This document shows positions 28,522-36,784 of a stretch of DNA of 64,000 nt, in pieces; the first letter of the stretch is position 1; each line of letters opens with the position of its first letter. A program made the translations under genes and the position numbers. A model generated the notes under the pieces. It was not told where the DNA came from and did no database searches. It worked only from the letters and a program-made list of their open reading frames with translations. The stretch comes from Shinella zoogloeoides (GTDB taxonomy: Bacteria; Pseudomonadota; Alphaproteobacteria; Rhizobiales; Rhizobiaceae): the NCBI RefSeq assembly GCF_003574625.1, contig NZ_QNUJ01000004.1:62001-126000 (forward strand). The letters are read 5' to 3'.

Positions 28522-29199
28522 GTGACGGCGAAGATGCGGGCAGGCGGGGCTGAACAGGGCTCGGGCGAAGGCGAGAAACGGGTACGCAAGGCCCCAAAGG
28601 CGACGCGCCGGCAGCAGCTCATCGAGGCGACGATCGATTCGCTTGCCAAGCGCGGCTATTCCGACACGACGCTTGCCGACGTCGCCGATGGCGCCGGCCT
28701 TTCCCGCGGCATCGTGAACTTCCATTTCGAGAGCAAGGAAAACCTGCTCGTCGCCACGCTGCAGTTCATGTCCGAGGAATATTCGGACCATTGGAACGCG
28801 GCGCTGGAAAAGGCGGGAGAGAGCCCGGCGGCCCGGATCTGGGCGCTCGTCCACGCCGATTTCGACCGCAGAATCTGCACGAGACGCAAGCTGGCGGCCT
28901 GGTGCGCCTTCTGGGGCGAGGCGAAGTCGCGGCCGACCTACCAGGCGCTCTGCGGCGCGCGCGACGTCAAGTATCAGGAGACGGTGATCTCGCTCTGCGC
29001 CGGCCTCAAGGCGGAGGGCGGCTATGCCTTCCAGCCGGAAGCGGTCGCACTCGCTCTTTGCACCCTGCTGGAAGGCCTGTGGCTGCGCCTGACGATGGGC
29101 GACGGCACCACGCGGGAAAAGGCGTTGGAGGCGGCTGTCGCCTTCCTCGCCACTGCCTTTCCGAACCATATCACCCCGCAGGGACTGCGGCCGGAATAG
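28522..29199 (+). CDS. TetR family regulator (BetI-like)
   Basis: About 225 aa with an N-terminal helix-turn-helix (TTLADVADGAGLSRGIVNFHFESKENLL), where GIVNFHF is the BetI-type recognition helix. The C-terminal half (KLAAWCAFWGEAKSRPTYQALC) also resembles BetI, a choline-responsive repressor, but no bet genes are nearby, so the target is unknown. The start is uncertain: GTG at 28522, ATG at 28534, or a TTG at 28489 that lies inside the putative promoter. Confidence 0.8.
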   Translation: MTAKMRAGGAEQGSGEGEKRVRKAPKATRRQQLIEATIDSLAKRGYSDTTLADVADGAGLSRGIVNFHFESKENLLVATLQFMSEEYSDHWNAALEKAGESPAARIWALVHADFDRRICTRRKLAAWCAFWGEAKSRPTYQALCGARDVKYQETVISLCAGLKAEGGYAFQPEAVALALCTLLEGLWLRLTMGDGTTREKALEAAVAFLATAFPNHITPQGLRPE

Positions 29200-29238
29200 G
29201 CATGCGCCCATACCTTTGCTAAAACCCCGGCCTTCGCG

Positions 29239-29265
29239 AAAACCCCGGTCGCGGCGCAACCGGGG
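29239..29265 (-). terminator. Rho-independent terminator of the His-rich protein gene
   Basis: On the minus strand, CCCCGGT (29265-29259) and ACCGGGG (29249-29243) form a stem followed by TTTT (complement of 29239-29242). It sits 30 bp after the minus-strand small gene. A second CCGGGGTTTT copy follows. Confidence 0.65.
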
Positions 29266-29294
29266 CATGGCGATTCCGTCGATGAGGCCGGCGC

Positions 29295-29528
29295 TTAGCG
29301 GCAGACCCTCACGCGCTTGAAGACGACATGGCCCCACTTGTTGTAGCGCTTGATCTTCTTCCAATGGCAGTGGCGATGGTGATGGCCGTAATAGTGCGAG
29401 ACATGGCGGTGATGGCCGCCCCAGCCGTGGCCATAGCCGCCGCCATAGGAACCGGCGGCCTGCGAGGGAGCGGCGAAGGAGAGCGCTGCGGCGATGGCGA
29501 CCACGGCTGACAGGATGAACTTGCGCAT
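29295..29528 (-). CDS. Small secreted Gly/His-rich protein
   Basis: 77-aa protein with a clear signal peptide (MRKFILSAVVAIAAALSFAAPSQA, cleavage after QA near residue 24). The short mature part is dominated by Gly, Tyr and at least a dozen His (GGYGHGWGGHHRH, YYGHHHRHCHW) and ends in a basic tail (VVFKRVRVCR). The His clusters suggest metal binding in the periplasm, which is inference. Similar proteins are common in Rhizobiaceae. The ATG at 29528 has AGAGAGG upstream. The end is marked by an intrinsic terminator. Confidence 0.72.
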   Translation of the reverse strand: MRKFILSAVVAIAAALSFAAPSQAAGSYGGGYGHGWGGHHRHVSHYYGHHHRHCHWKKIKRYNKWGHVVFKRVRVCR

Positions 29529-29808
29529 TTCAATATCCTCTCTTCAGGTCAAAGGATGAACCATTCATCCGATGGCATTCTCGCAGGCAAGACGCCGCAG
29601 GGTTGTTCCGTCGGGAACATGTTTGCCGTCACCTTTCCGGTCCCTGTCGGACGAGAAATGCATCACGCATGAAGCGCGGAAAGAGCGTGCGTTCTTCAAA
29701 AAACGGTGATAGCCACGAATAGTCGCCCGGTTGTGAACGTCCGTCCTGCTGCCTCTCCGATTGCGGGACGGGTAGATCGTTTCCCGGCCGGCGGGGGGAT
29801 CACGCGAC

Positions 29809-30912
29809 ATGGGTTTCAAGGATATTTTCAGCGCCTGGCGCAACCGGAATGCCGCCCGCCCGACCGGCGGTGGGGGAGAAGAGCCGCTGTCGCTGGAAGG
29901 CAGCCTCGTCCGCGATTACGACCTCTATCTCGTCGAGCTTCACGACGAGTTGCCGGACCTCGTTCCGCAGCGCGATGCGATGCGCGCCGCATGGAGCCTG
30001 GGGGATTTCGAGGCCTATCATCAGGCCTTCGAGACGGCGCGGGCGAGCGGTATTATCGCTGCGAACGGCAAGCCGCTCCATGCGCTCGTCAGGGACTGGT
30101 TCCTGGAGTCCTTCCCGGGCCTGCCGGACGATGCGGACGCCGCGCCGCCGCAGGGCGACATGCTGGCGCCCTTCCGGGCGTTCTTCGAGCGCAGTCCCTC
30201 GGCCTTTTCCGCTGCGACCTATGCCGATGCGCTGCGCACCGCCGCCTTCATGCGGCGCGGCACGGCCTGGGGGCACGAGGTGACGGCCGACCAGTGGAAG
30301 GGCTTTGAAGCGCTGCTGAAGGAGGCGGACGCCGTTCTCGACAGCCATGCCGATCCGAAGGATTTCAGCTGGCGCATGAGCGATTATCGCCGTTCGGCGA
30401 ACGAGGGCAGTTTCGAGACGTTCAAGGCGCGCTTCGAGCGGGCATGGCTGCTCGACCGCTACAATATCGACCTCTGCCGCGCCCATGCCCGCATGATCCT
30501 GCCGCGCTGGCTGGGCCGGAACGCGCGGGACCTCGAGGATTTCGCCCGGCGGGCAGCGGAACTGACCGGCGACCGCTTCGGCCTCGGCTTCTATGCGCTG
30601 ATCCATCAGGCGAACACGGATGTCGGCGACCACCAGCTTGCCGATACGCTGTGCGATCCCGCCCTCGTCAAGCAGGGGTTCGAGGACCTTCTGACGCGCT
30701 TTCCGGCGCCGAGCGTGATGAACCTCTATGCCGACATGCTGGAATGGATGGGCGACACGGAGGCGCTGGCCGACCTCCTCGAAACGCGCTTCCGCGTGAT
30801 GGTGCCGCAGATCTGGTACGGCGAAACGCGCAGCGACAAGATCTCCTACCTTTTCGCCACCTTGCTGGAGGCGGCCGAGGTGCTGGACGAACGGCGCGCG
30901 GCGCGGCGCTAG
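29809..30912 (+). CDS. Conserved hypothetical protein, 367 aa
   Basis: No family recognised. Soluble, acidic and helix-rich, without signal peptide or membrane segment. It starts MGFKDIFSAWRNRNAARP with a Gly-rich linker (TGGGGEE), then a long alpha-helical body rich in aromatic and charged residues (RDYDLYLVELHDELPDL, LYADMLEWMGDTEAL), compatible with a repeat-type helical fold. It is monocistronic, 67 bp before the amidase. The 280 bp upstream (29529-29808) show no other gene. Codon use matches the chromosome, so it is a native gene. Confidence 0.75.
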   Translation: MGFKDIFSAWRNRNAARPTGGGGEEPLSLEGSLVRDYDLYLVELHDELPDLVPQRDAMRAAWSLGDFEAYHQAFETARASGIIAANGKPLHALVRDWFLESFPGLPDDADAAPPQGDMLAPFRAFFERSPSAFSAATYADALRTAAFMRRGTAWGHEVTADQWKGFEALLKEADAVLDSHADPKDFSWRMSDYRRSANEGSFETFKARFERAWLLDRYNIDLCRAHARMILPRWLGRNARDLEDFARRAAELTGDRFGLGFYALIHQANTDVGDHQLADTLCDPALVKQGFEDLLTRFPAPSVMNLYADMLEWMGDTEALADLLETRFRVMVPQIWYGETRSDKISYLFATLLEAAEVLDERRAARR

Positions 30913-30979
30913 GGACGGGCTGGCGCGGCGTGCCTCTGCCTGCTAGCTCTAGCATCAGACGATTGCCGGAGCGCCGACC

Positions 30980-32398
30980 TTGCAGGACATCACCGATCTT
31001 TCCGCCCTTGCCCTTTCCGCCGCCATCGCCGAGCGCCGGCTCGATTGCCGCACGGTGATGGCCGCCTATCTTTCGCGCATCGAGGCGGTCAATCCGCGCA
31101 TCAACGCCATCGTCAGCCTTCGCCCGGCCGAGGCGCTGCTCGCCGAGGCGGAGGAGGCCGACCGGGCGCTTGCGGCCGGGGACTATCGCGGCTGGCTGCA
31201 CGGCATGCCCTTCGCGGTGAAGGACCTTTCCGAGGCCAGGGGCATCCTCTGCTCCTTCGGCTCGGCGAACTATGCGGATTTCGTGCCGGACTATGACGAC
31301 ATCCATGTCGAGCGCATCCGCGCGGCCGGCGCCATCATCATCGGCAAGACCAATGCGCCGGAGATGGGGCTTGGATCCCACAGCTACAACCCGATCTTCG
31401 GCGTCACCCGCAATCCTTATGACACGGCGAAGAGCGCCGGCGGTTCTTCCGGCGGCGCGGCGGCGGGGCTGGCGGCGCGGATCCTTCCGGTCGCCGACGG
31501 CAGCGACATGATGGGGTCGCTGCGCAACCCTGCGGCCTTCAACAATGTCGTCGGTTTCCGTCCGTCCTTCGGCCGGATTCCCTCGCTCGGCAGCGAGCTC
31601 TTCCTCGGTCAGCTTGCCGTCAACGGGCCGATGGGGCGCAGCGTCGCCGATGTGGCCGCGCTCCTTGCGACCCAGGCCGGGCACGACCCGCGCGATCCGC
31701 TTTCGCTGCGCGACGAGGACCTGTCGCTGGACGGAAGCCGCGATCTTTCCGGCGCCCGTGTCGGCTGGCTCGGCGATTTCGGCGGGTACCTTCCCTTCGA
31801 GCCGGGCGTGCTGGAGCTCTGCCGTGCCTCGCTCGACGTGTTCCGCCGGCTCGGCTGCACGGTGGAGGATGTTCCGCCGGGCTTCGACATGGCGCGGCTC
31901 TGGCAGGTCTGGCGCACGCTTCGCCATTTCCTCGTTTCCGGCGGGCAGGCCGCCGACTATGCCGACCCGGAGCGCCGGGCGCGCATGAAGCCGGAGATGA
32001 TCTGGGAGATCGAGCATGGCCACGACCTTACGGGCGCGGAGATCTATGCCGCCTCGCTCGGCCGCAGCGACTGGCACCGCCATGTCGCCGGGCTTTTCGA
32101 GACTTACGATTTCCTGATCCTGCCCGCCGCGCAGGTCTTCCCCTTCGATGCGGAGCTGGACTGGCCGAAGGCGATCGAGGGGCGGACGATGGATACCTAT
32201 CACCGCTGGATGGAGGTGGTGATCGGCCCGACGCTCGCCGGGCTTCCCGTCGCGGCCATGCCGGCCGGCTTCGGCGCGAACGGGCTGCCCGCCGGCATCC
32301 AGATCATCGGCCCGGCGCGGGGCGACCGGGACGTGCTCGCCGCGGCCGCCGCCTATGAGCGGGCGACGGACTGGCTGGCCCGGTATCCCGAATTCTAG
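30980..32398 (+). CDS. Amidase (amidase-signature family)
   Basis: 472-aa amidase-signature hydrolase. The Ser-cisSer-Lys triad is visible: Lys81 (PFAVKDLSE), Ser156 in GGSSGGAA, and the nucleophile Ser180 in MGSLRNPAAF. It begins at a TTG (30980) with GGAG about 9 nt upstream; no ATG gives the family N-terminus. The substrate is unknown: glutamyl-tRNA amidotransferase GatA is unlikely, because gatB/gatC are absent and the sequence (HSYNPIFGVTRNPYD) is of the stand-alone type. Confidence 0.88.
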   Translation: MQDITDLSALALSAAIAERRLDCRTVMAAYLSRIEAVNPRINAIVSLRPAEALLAEAEEADRALAAGDYRGWLHGMPFAVKDLSEARGILCSFGSANYADFVPDYDDIHVERIRAAGAIIIGKTNAPEMGLGSHSYNPIFGVTRNPYDTAKSAGGSSGGAAAGLAARILPVADGSDMMGSLRNPAAFNNVVGFRPSFGRIPSLGSELFLGQLAVNGPMGRSVADVAALLATQAGHDPRDPLSLRDEDLSLDGSRDLSGARVGWLGDFGGYLPFEPGVLELCRASLDVFRRLGCTVEDVPPGFDMARLWQVWRTLRHFLVSGGQAADYADPERRARMKPEMIWEIEHGHDLTGAEIYAASLGRSDWHRHVAGLFETYDFLILPAAQVFPFDAELDWPKAIEGRTMDTYHRWMEVVIGPTLAGLPVAAMPAGFGANGLPAGIQIIGPARGDRDVLAAAAAYERATDWLARYPEF

Positions 32399-32649
32399 GG
32401 AGTCCGGCCCTTCGGACACGCCAGCGCCGCATTTTCGTGAAAGGCACGCTTGCCGGGTGTTGAGGACCGCCCGGCCGCATTCCTTCAAAAACATGAGGCG
32501 CCGTTTAGGAATTGCTTACCATATTTCGTCATTCTTTGCTCGTTCGGCAGACACCCGGGACGCGTGATCCCCACTGCCGCCAGCGTAAAGGCCTTCGGAC
32601 TGTTTTTTCCGCGGCCGCGTCGAGTAACGAGTATCGGGTAACGAGTATC

Positions 32650-33861
32650 ATGGCGTCTGTGTACAATTCCGCGCGTTCCGCGTCGAAATCCCGTGGGGGC
32701 CGCTCCGGGGGTATCTTTCTCGGTGCATTGATTGCTTGCGGCGTCATTGCCGGGTCCGCCTGGGCGGTCGTTTCGACGCTCGGCGCGATGCAGGATGCCG
32801 CTTCCTCCCTTTCGGACGGAAAGAAGAATATCGCCGCTTCCCTTCTCACCGCCACGCCCGGCGTCGAGAAGAACCAGCCGGCGCGCATGATCAAGGTCGC
32901 GAAATTCTCGCGCCTTTCGCCGCCCTCCGAGAGCGAGATCCGCCAGAAACAGCTTACCGCCGAGGCGATCCAGGCCGCGCATCAGCGCAAGATTTCCGTC
33001 CAGCTCGCTTCCGCCGTCAAGCGCGAGAAGGCCAAGGCCCTGATGCTGGAAGCCGCCTTCGCCCGTGCCGAGCGTTCGGTGGAACAGGAGAAGGCCGTGA
33101 GCGGCCAGCCCGCGCTGGTGACGGCGCTGCTGCCGAATGACGTTTCCGCCCGCAAGGATCTCCAGCCCTTCGGCCTCGTGATGAAGAAGCCGGAAGAGGA
33201 AAAGTCCGAGGAGGATATGATCCTCGGTGAAATCCCGCTGCCCGAGGCCCGGCCGGCGCTGGAGACTGTCACCATCGAGCGCAAGCCGGCGGAGGAAAAG
33301 CCTGCCACCCGCACCGCCCGCGAAGAAAGCAAGGACAAGGACGACGACAAGGATGTCGCCGCCATCGTCAAGCCGGAGCGCTCGCTCTTCGGCGGCCTCT
33401 TCTCGGGCAAGAGCAGCACCGGCTGGCCGGGCAAGGGCACGCGGGTCGCGATCTACGACGTCTCGGCCGCGACCGTCTACATGCCCGACGGCACGAAGCT
33501 TCGCGCCCATTCCGGCATCGGCAAGATGCGCGACAACCCGAATTACGAGCATGTGAAGATGAGCGGCCCGACGCCGAAGGGCATCTATCGCCTGAGGATG
33601 CGCGAGCAGCGTTTCCACGGCGTCGAGGCGATCCGCATGCTCTCGGTCGATGGCCGCGATCCGAAGAACCGCACGGGCCTGCTGACGCATACCAATCTGC
33701 TCCGTAACCAGAAGGGTTCGCACGGCTGCGTCGCCTTCCAGAACTACGAGCCGTTCCTCAATGCCTTCAAGCGCGGCCATGTCACCATGATGGTCGTGGT
33801 GCCGGAACTGCCGTCCTCCCGCACGCAGCTCGCCGCGCTCTATCGCAAGGCTGGGGCGTAA
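32650..33861 (+). CDS. DUF2778 (Tlde1-like) L,D-transpeptidase-fold protein, membrane anchored
   Basis: 403 aa: cytoplasmic Ser/Arg-rich N-terminus, one transmembrane segment (residues about 24-44), a long charged linker with a Lys/Asp/Glu tract (KDKDDDKD), then a C-terminal DUF2778 domain (residues about 265-390). That domain has the catalytic-type motif GSHGCVAF (Cys360) preceded by LLTHTN, as in L,D-transpeptidase-like Tlde1 enzymes acting on peptidoglycan. The domain faces the periplasm. The ATG at 32650 has no Shine-Dalgarno; it directly abuts a tandem TAACGAGTATC repeat. The anchor and chromosomal context argue for a cell-wall role rather than a secreted toxin. Confidence 0.8.
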   Translation: MASVYNSARSASKSRGGRSGGIFLGALIACGVIAGSAWAVVSTLGAMQDAASSLSDGKKNIAASLLTATPGVEKNQPARMIKVAKFSRLSPPSESEIRQKQLTAEAIQAAHQRKISVQLASAVKREKAKALMLEAAFARAERSVEQEKAVSGQPALVTALLPNDVSARKDLQPFGLVMKKPEEEKSEEDMILGEIPLPEARPALETVTIERKPAEEKPATRTAREESKDKDDDKDVAAIVKPERSLFGGLFSGKSSTGWPGKGTRVAIYDVSAATVYMPDGTKLRAHSGIGKMRDNPNYEHVKMSGPTPKGIYRLRMREQRFHGVEAIRMLSVDGRDPKNRTGLLTHTNLLRNQKGSHGCVAFQNYEPFLNAFKRGHVTMMVVVPELPSSRTQLAALYRKAGA

Positions 33862-33876
33862 GGGAGACCCCTCCCT

Positions 33877-33905
33877 AAATCCCTCCCCGCAAGGGGGAGG
33901 GATTT
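33877..33905. terminator. Bidirectional hairpin between convergent genes
   Basis: AAATCCCTCCCC (33877-33888), GCAA, then GGGGGAGGGATTT (33893-33905). It lies between the DUF2778 gene and the convergent helicase. The A/T ends can serve as a short U-tract on either strand. Confidence 0.65.
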
Positions 33906-33989
33906 AACATGCCGCGTCCTTGGCATTCCATTTTGAACGATGAGCAAGCCTCCCGCTGGGCGAAATGCCGGCAGGCAGAGGTGATCGCG

Positions 33990-36452
33990 TCAAACCCGCT
34001 CGACGAAGCCGTCGAGCACGCGTTTCTGGCCGGCGCGGTCGAAATCGATCGTCAGCTTGTTGCCCTCGACCGCCGCCACGTTGCCGTTGCCGAATTTCAG
34101 GTGGAAGACCCGGTCGCCGATCGAAAATTGCGACGGCTCGCTCGTGGTCGACTTGGCGACCAGCTCGCCCTCGATGGTGCGGCCGCGCGGGCCGCTTTCG
34201 CCGTAGCCGATACGCTCGACCGCGTGGCCGGAGCGTGAGCCCCAGTTATCCCGCGTCGCATCCGTGCGGTTCGCCTGCGCGCGCCGCCAGCCGGGTGTCG
34301 AATAGGCGTTCTGGAACGGCTCCTGCTTGTCGAAGCGCGACTGGCCATAGCCGCCGCGGCCGTAACCGCCATAGGACTGTTCCACCTCGGCCACTTCGAC
34401 ATGCGTTTCCGGCAGCTCGTCGAGGAAGCGCGAGGGCAGGGTGGATTGCCACAGGCCATGGATCCGCCGGTTCGAGACGAACCAGATGTGGCAGCGGCGT
34501 TTCGCCCGCGTGATGCCGACATAGGCGAGGCGGCGTTCCTCCTCCAGCCCGGAGCGGCCGCCCTCGTCGAGCGCGCGCTGGTGCGGGAAGAGGCCTTCCT
34601 CCCAGCCCGGCAGGAAGACGGTCTCGAATTCGAGGCCCTTGGCCGAGTGCAACGTCATGATCGATACGGCGTCGAGGTTCTCGTTCTGCTCGGCGTCCAT
34701 CACGAGCGAGACGTGCTCCAGGAAACCGCGCATGGACTCGAAGGCCTCCATGGAGCGGATGAGTTCCTTCAGGTTCTCCAGCCGCCCCGGCGCCTCGGCC
34801 GACTTGTCGGCCTGCCACATGGCGGTATAGCCGCTCTCGTCGAGGATCTGCTCGGCAAGCTCGGTATGCGGCATCGTCTCCAGCAGCGACTGCCAGCGGC
34901 GGAAATCGGTGACGACGTCGAAGAGCGCCTTGCGCGCCTTCGGCTTCAGTTCGTCCGTATCGATGATCTCGCCCGCCGCCGCGAGCATCGGAATGTCGCG
35001 GGCTCTCGCATAGTCGTGCAGGTTGCGGATCGTCGTGTCGCCGAGGCCGCGCTTGGGCGTATTGACGATGCGCTCGAAGGCGAGGTCGTCAGCCGGCTGG
35101 CTGACAAGGCGGAAATAGGCGAGCGCATCGCGGATCTCCAGCCGCTCGTAGAAGCGCGGGCCGCCGATGACGCGATAGTTGAGGCCGAGCGTGACGAAGC
35201 GGTCTTCGAATTCGCGCATCTGGAACGACGCACGCACGAGGATCGCCATGTCGTTCAGCTTGTGATCCTTGCGCTGAAGCTGCTCGATCTCCTCGCCGAC
35301 GGCGCGGGCTTCCTCCTCGGAATCCCAGGCGGCGTGCACGACGACCTTGTCGTCGTCGGGGTCGTGCCTGTCGGTGAAGAGCGTCTTGCCCAGCCGGTCC
35401 TCGTTATGGGCGATCAGATGGCCGGCGGCGCCGAGGATATGGGCGGTGGAGCGATAGTTGCGCTCCAGCTTGATGACTTTGGCGCCCGGGAAATCTTTCT
35501 CGAAGCGCAGGATATTGTCGACCTCCGCGCCGCGCCAGCCGTAGATCGACTGGTCGTCGTCGCCGACGCAGCAGACGTTCTGTGGCGTGCCCTTGGGGCG
35601 CTGGGCGAGGAGGCGCAGCCACATATATTGCGCGGTGTTGGTGTCCTGGTACTCGTCGACGAGGATATAGCGGAACTTCTGGTGATATTCGGCGAGCACG
35701 TCGGGATTGGCGCGGAACATGCGGATCGGATGCAGCAGCAGGTCGCCGAAGTCGCAGGCGTTCAGCGTTTTCAGGCGGTTCTGGTAGGCGACATAGAGTT
35801 CGCGGCCCTTGCCGTTGGCGAAGGCGCGTGCGTCTCCCTCCGGAATCTGCGCCGGGTCGAGGCCCTTGTTCTTCCAGGTGTCTATCATGCCGGCGAATTG
35901 CTTGGCCGGCCAGCGCTTGTCGTCGATGCCCTCGGCCTGGAGGATCTGCTTGATGAGGCGCACCACGTCGTCGGTATCGAGGATCGAGAAGTCCGACTTG
36001 AGGCCGACGAGTTCGGCATGGCGGCGCAGCAGCTTGACGCCGATGGAGTGGAACGTGCCGAGCCAGGGCATGCCCTCAACCGCGCCGCCGACGAGGAGGC
36101 CGATGCGTTCCTTCATCTCGCGCGCTGCCTTGTTGGTGAAGGTCACGGCGAGGAGCTGGCTGGGAAAGGCGCGGCCGGTGGCGAGGATATGGGCGATGCG
36201 GGTGGTGAGCACCCGCGTCTTGCCGGTGCCGGCGCCGGCGAGCACCAGAACGGGGCCGTCGAGCGTCTCGACCGCCTCGCGCTGCTCGGGATTGAGGCCG
36301 GAGAGATAATCCGGCGCCCGGTTGGCATCGCGGGCCGCCATGGCGCGTGCGGCGATGCCGAGGCCGCCGGCCGGCTTGGCCGGTGCCGCGGGCTTTCCAC
36401 CGAGCTGCGGGTCCTCGTCGAAGAAGGGAATGTCGTCGTAACCGCTGATCAT
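33990..36452 (-). CDS. ATP-dependent DNA helicase UvrD/PcrA family
   Basis: 820-aa superfamily-1 3'-5' helicase for repair and replication. Motifs in order: LNPEQREAV (Q), LAGAGTGKTRVL (Walker A), TFTNKAAREMKERI (Ia), LVDEYQDTN (II), GDDDQSIYGWRGA (III), LERNYRS (IV), SIMTLHSAKGLEFETVFLPGWEEG (V) and EEERRLAYVGITRAKRR (VI). The C-terminus has a Gly/Tyr-rich stretch (SYGGYGRGGYGQSRF) and a Tudor-like domain (FSIGDRVFHLKFGNGNVAAVEG), as in PcrA. The ATG at 36452 is preferred over a TTG three codons upstream. Confidence 0.93.
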   Translation of the reverse strand: MISGYDDIPFFDEDPQLGGKPAAPAKPAGGLGIAARAMAARDANRAPDYLSGLNPEQREAVETLDGPVLVLAGAGTGKTRVLTTRIAHILATGRAFPSQLLAVTFTNKAAREMKERIGLLVGGAVEGMPWLGTFHSIGVKLLRRHAELVGLKSDFSILDTDDVVRLIKQILQAEGIDDKRWPAKQFAGMIDTWKNKGLDPAQIPEGDARAFANGKGRELYVAYQNRLKTLNACDFGDLLLHPIRMFRANPDVLAEYHQKFRYILVDEYQDTNTAQYMWLRLLAQRPKGTPQNVCCVGDDDQSIYGWRGAEVDNILRFEKDFPGAKVIKLERNYRSTAHILGAAGHLIAHNEDRLGKTLFTDRHDPDDDKVVVHAAWDSEEEARAVGEEIEQLQRKDHKLNDMAILVRASFQMREFEDRFVTLGLNYRVIGGPRFYERLEIRDALAYFRLVSQPADDLAFERIVNTPKRGLGDTTIRNLHDYARARDIPMLAAAGEIIDTDELKPKARKALFDVVTDFRRWQSLLETMPHTELAEQILDESGYTAMWQADKSAEAPGRLENLKELIRSMEAFESMRGFLEHVSLVMDAEQNENLDAVSIMTLHSAKGLEFETVFLPGWEEGLFPHQRALDEGGRSGLEEERRLAYVGITRAKRRCHIWFVSNRRIHGLWQSTLPSRFLDELPETHVEVAEVEQSYGGYGRGGYGQSRFDKQEPFQNAYSTPGWRRAQANRTDATRDNWGSRSGHAVERIGYGESGPRGRTIEGELVAKSTTSEPSQFSIGDRVFHLKFGNGNVAAVEGNKLTIDFDRAGQKRVLDGFVERV

Positions 36453-36638
36453 GCGGCTCAATGTAGTGATTCGGTCCCGAAAGGCCAGTTTTCCGTTCTG
36501 CTTTTATTCCGCGGGGAAGGACGAGGGCCGAAAGATTGTGGAAACCGCCGCCGTCCGGGCCCTTGCGGGGCCGCCGGCGGAGATGTCGTCCCCGTCGAGG
36601 GAGGGGAGGTCCGGCTCGGCGGAATTCTCCACTTTTTC

Positions 36639-36684
36639 TTACATTTCGGTAACAGACCGGCCCGGCTATCTTACAATTTCGTAA
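36639..36684. promoter_or_regulatory. Two TTAC-N6-GTAA palindromes upstream of the second RND operon
   Basis: TTACATTTCGGTAA (36639-36652) and TTACAATTTCGTAA (36671-36684) start 32 bp apart, about three helix turns, about 100 bp upstream of the adaptor ATG at 36785. They look like paired sites for a dimeric regulator, resembling OmpR-family boxes such as RstA (TACAT-N4-GTAACA-like). The regulator is not known. Confidence 0.45.
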
Positions 36685-36784
36685 TGATCGTACTCTTTCA
36701 TTGCCGGTTCATTTCCAAAGCGGGATACTTGCTCTATGTCGCGTCGCAACAGGCGATGTTTCGCTTCCATCGGAGAGTGTGTGC

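Noticed and set aside
24341-28597. A 1418-codon open frame on the minus strand opposite the RND operon
   Set aside because: It is exactly antisense to well-identified adaptor, pump and TetR genes. Its protein is biased to Arg, Asp, Gly and His without domains, a side effect of high-GC codon use.
30980-32398. GatA subunit of the tRNA amidotransferase
   Set aside because: No gatB or gatC nearby, and the sequence around the triad is of the stand-alone amidase type.
32650-33861. Type VI secretion Tlde1 toxin
   Set aside because: The domain is similar, but the protein has its own membrane anchor and long linker, no immunity gene and no secretion genes near it.
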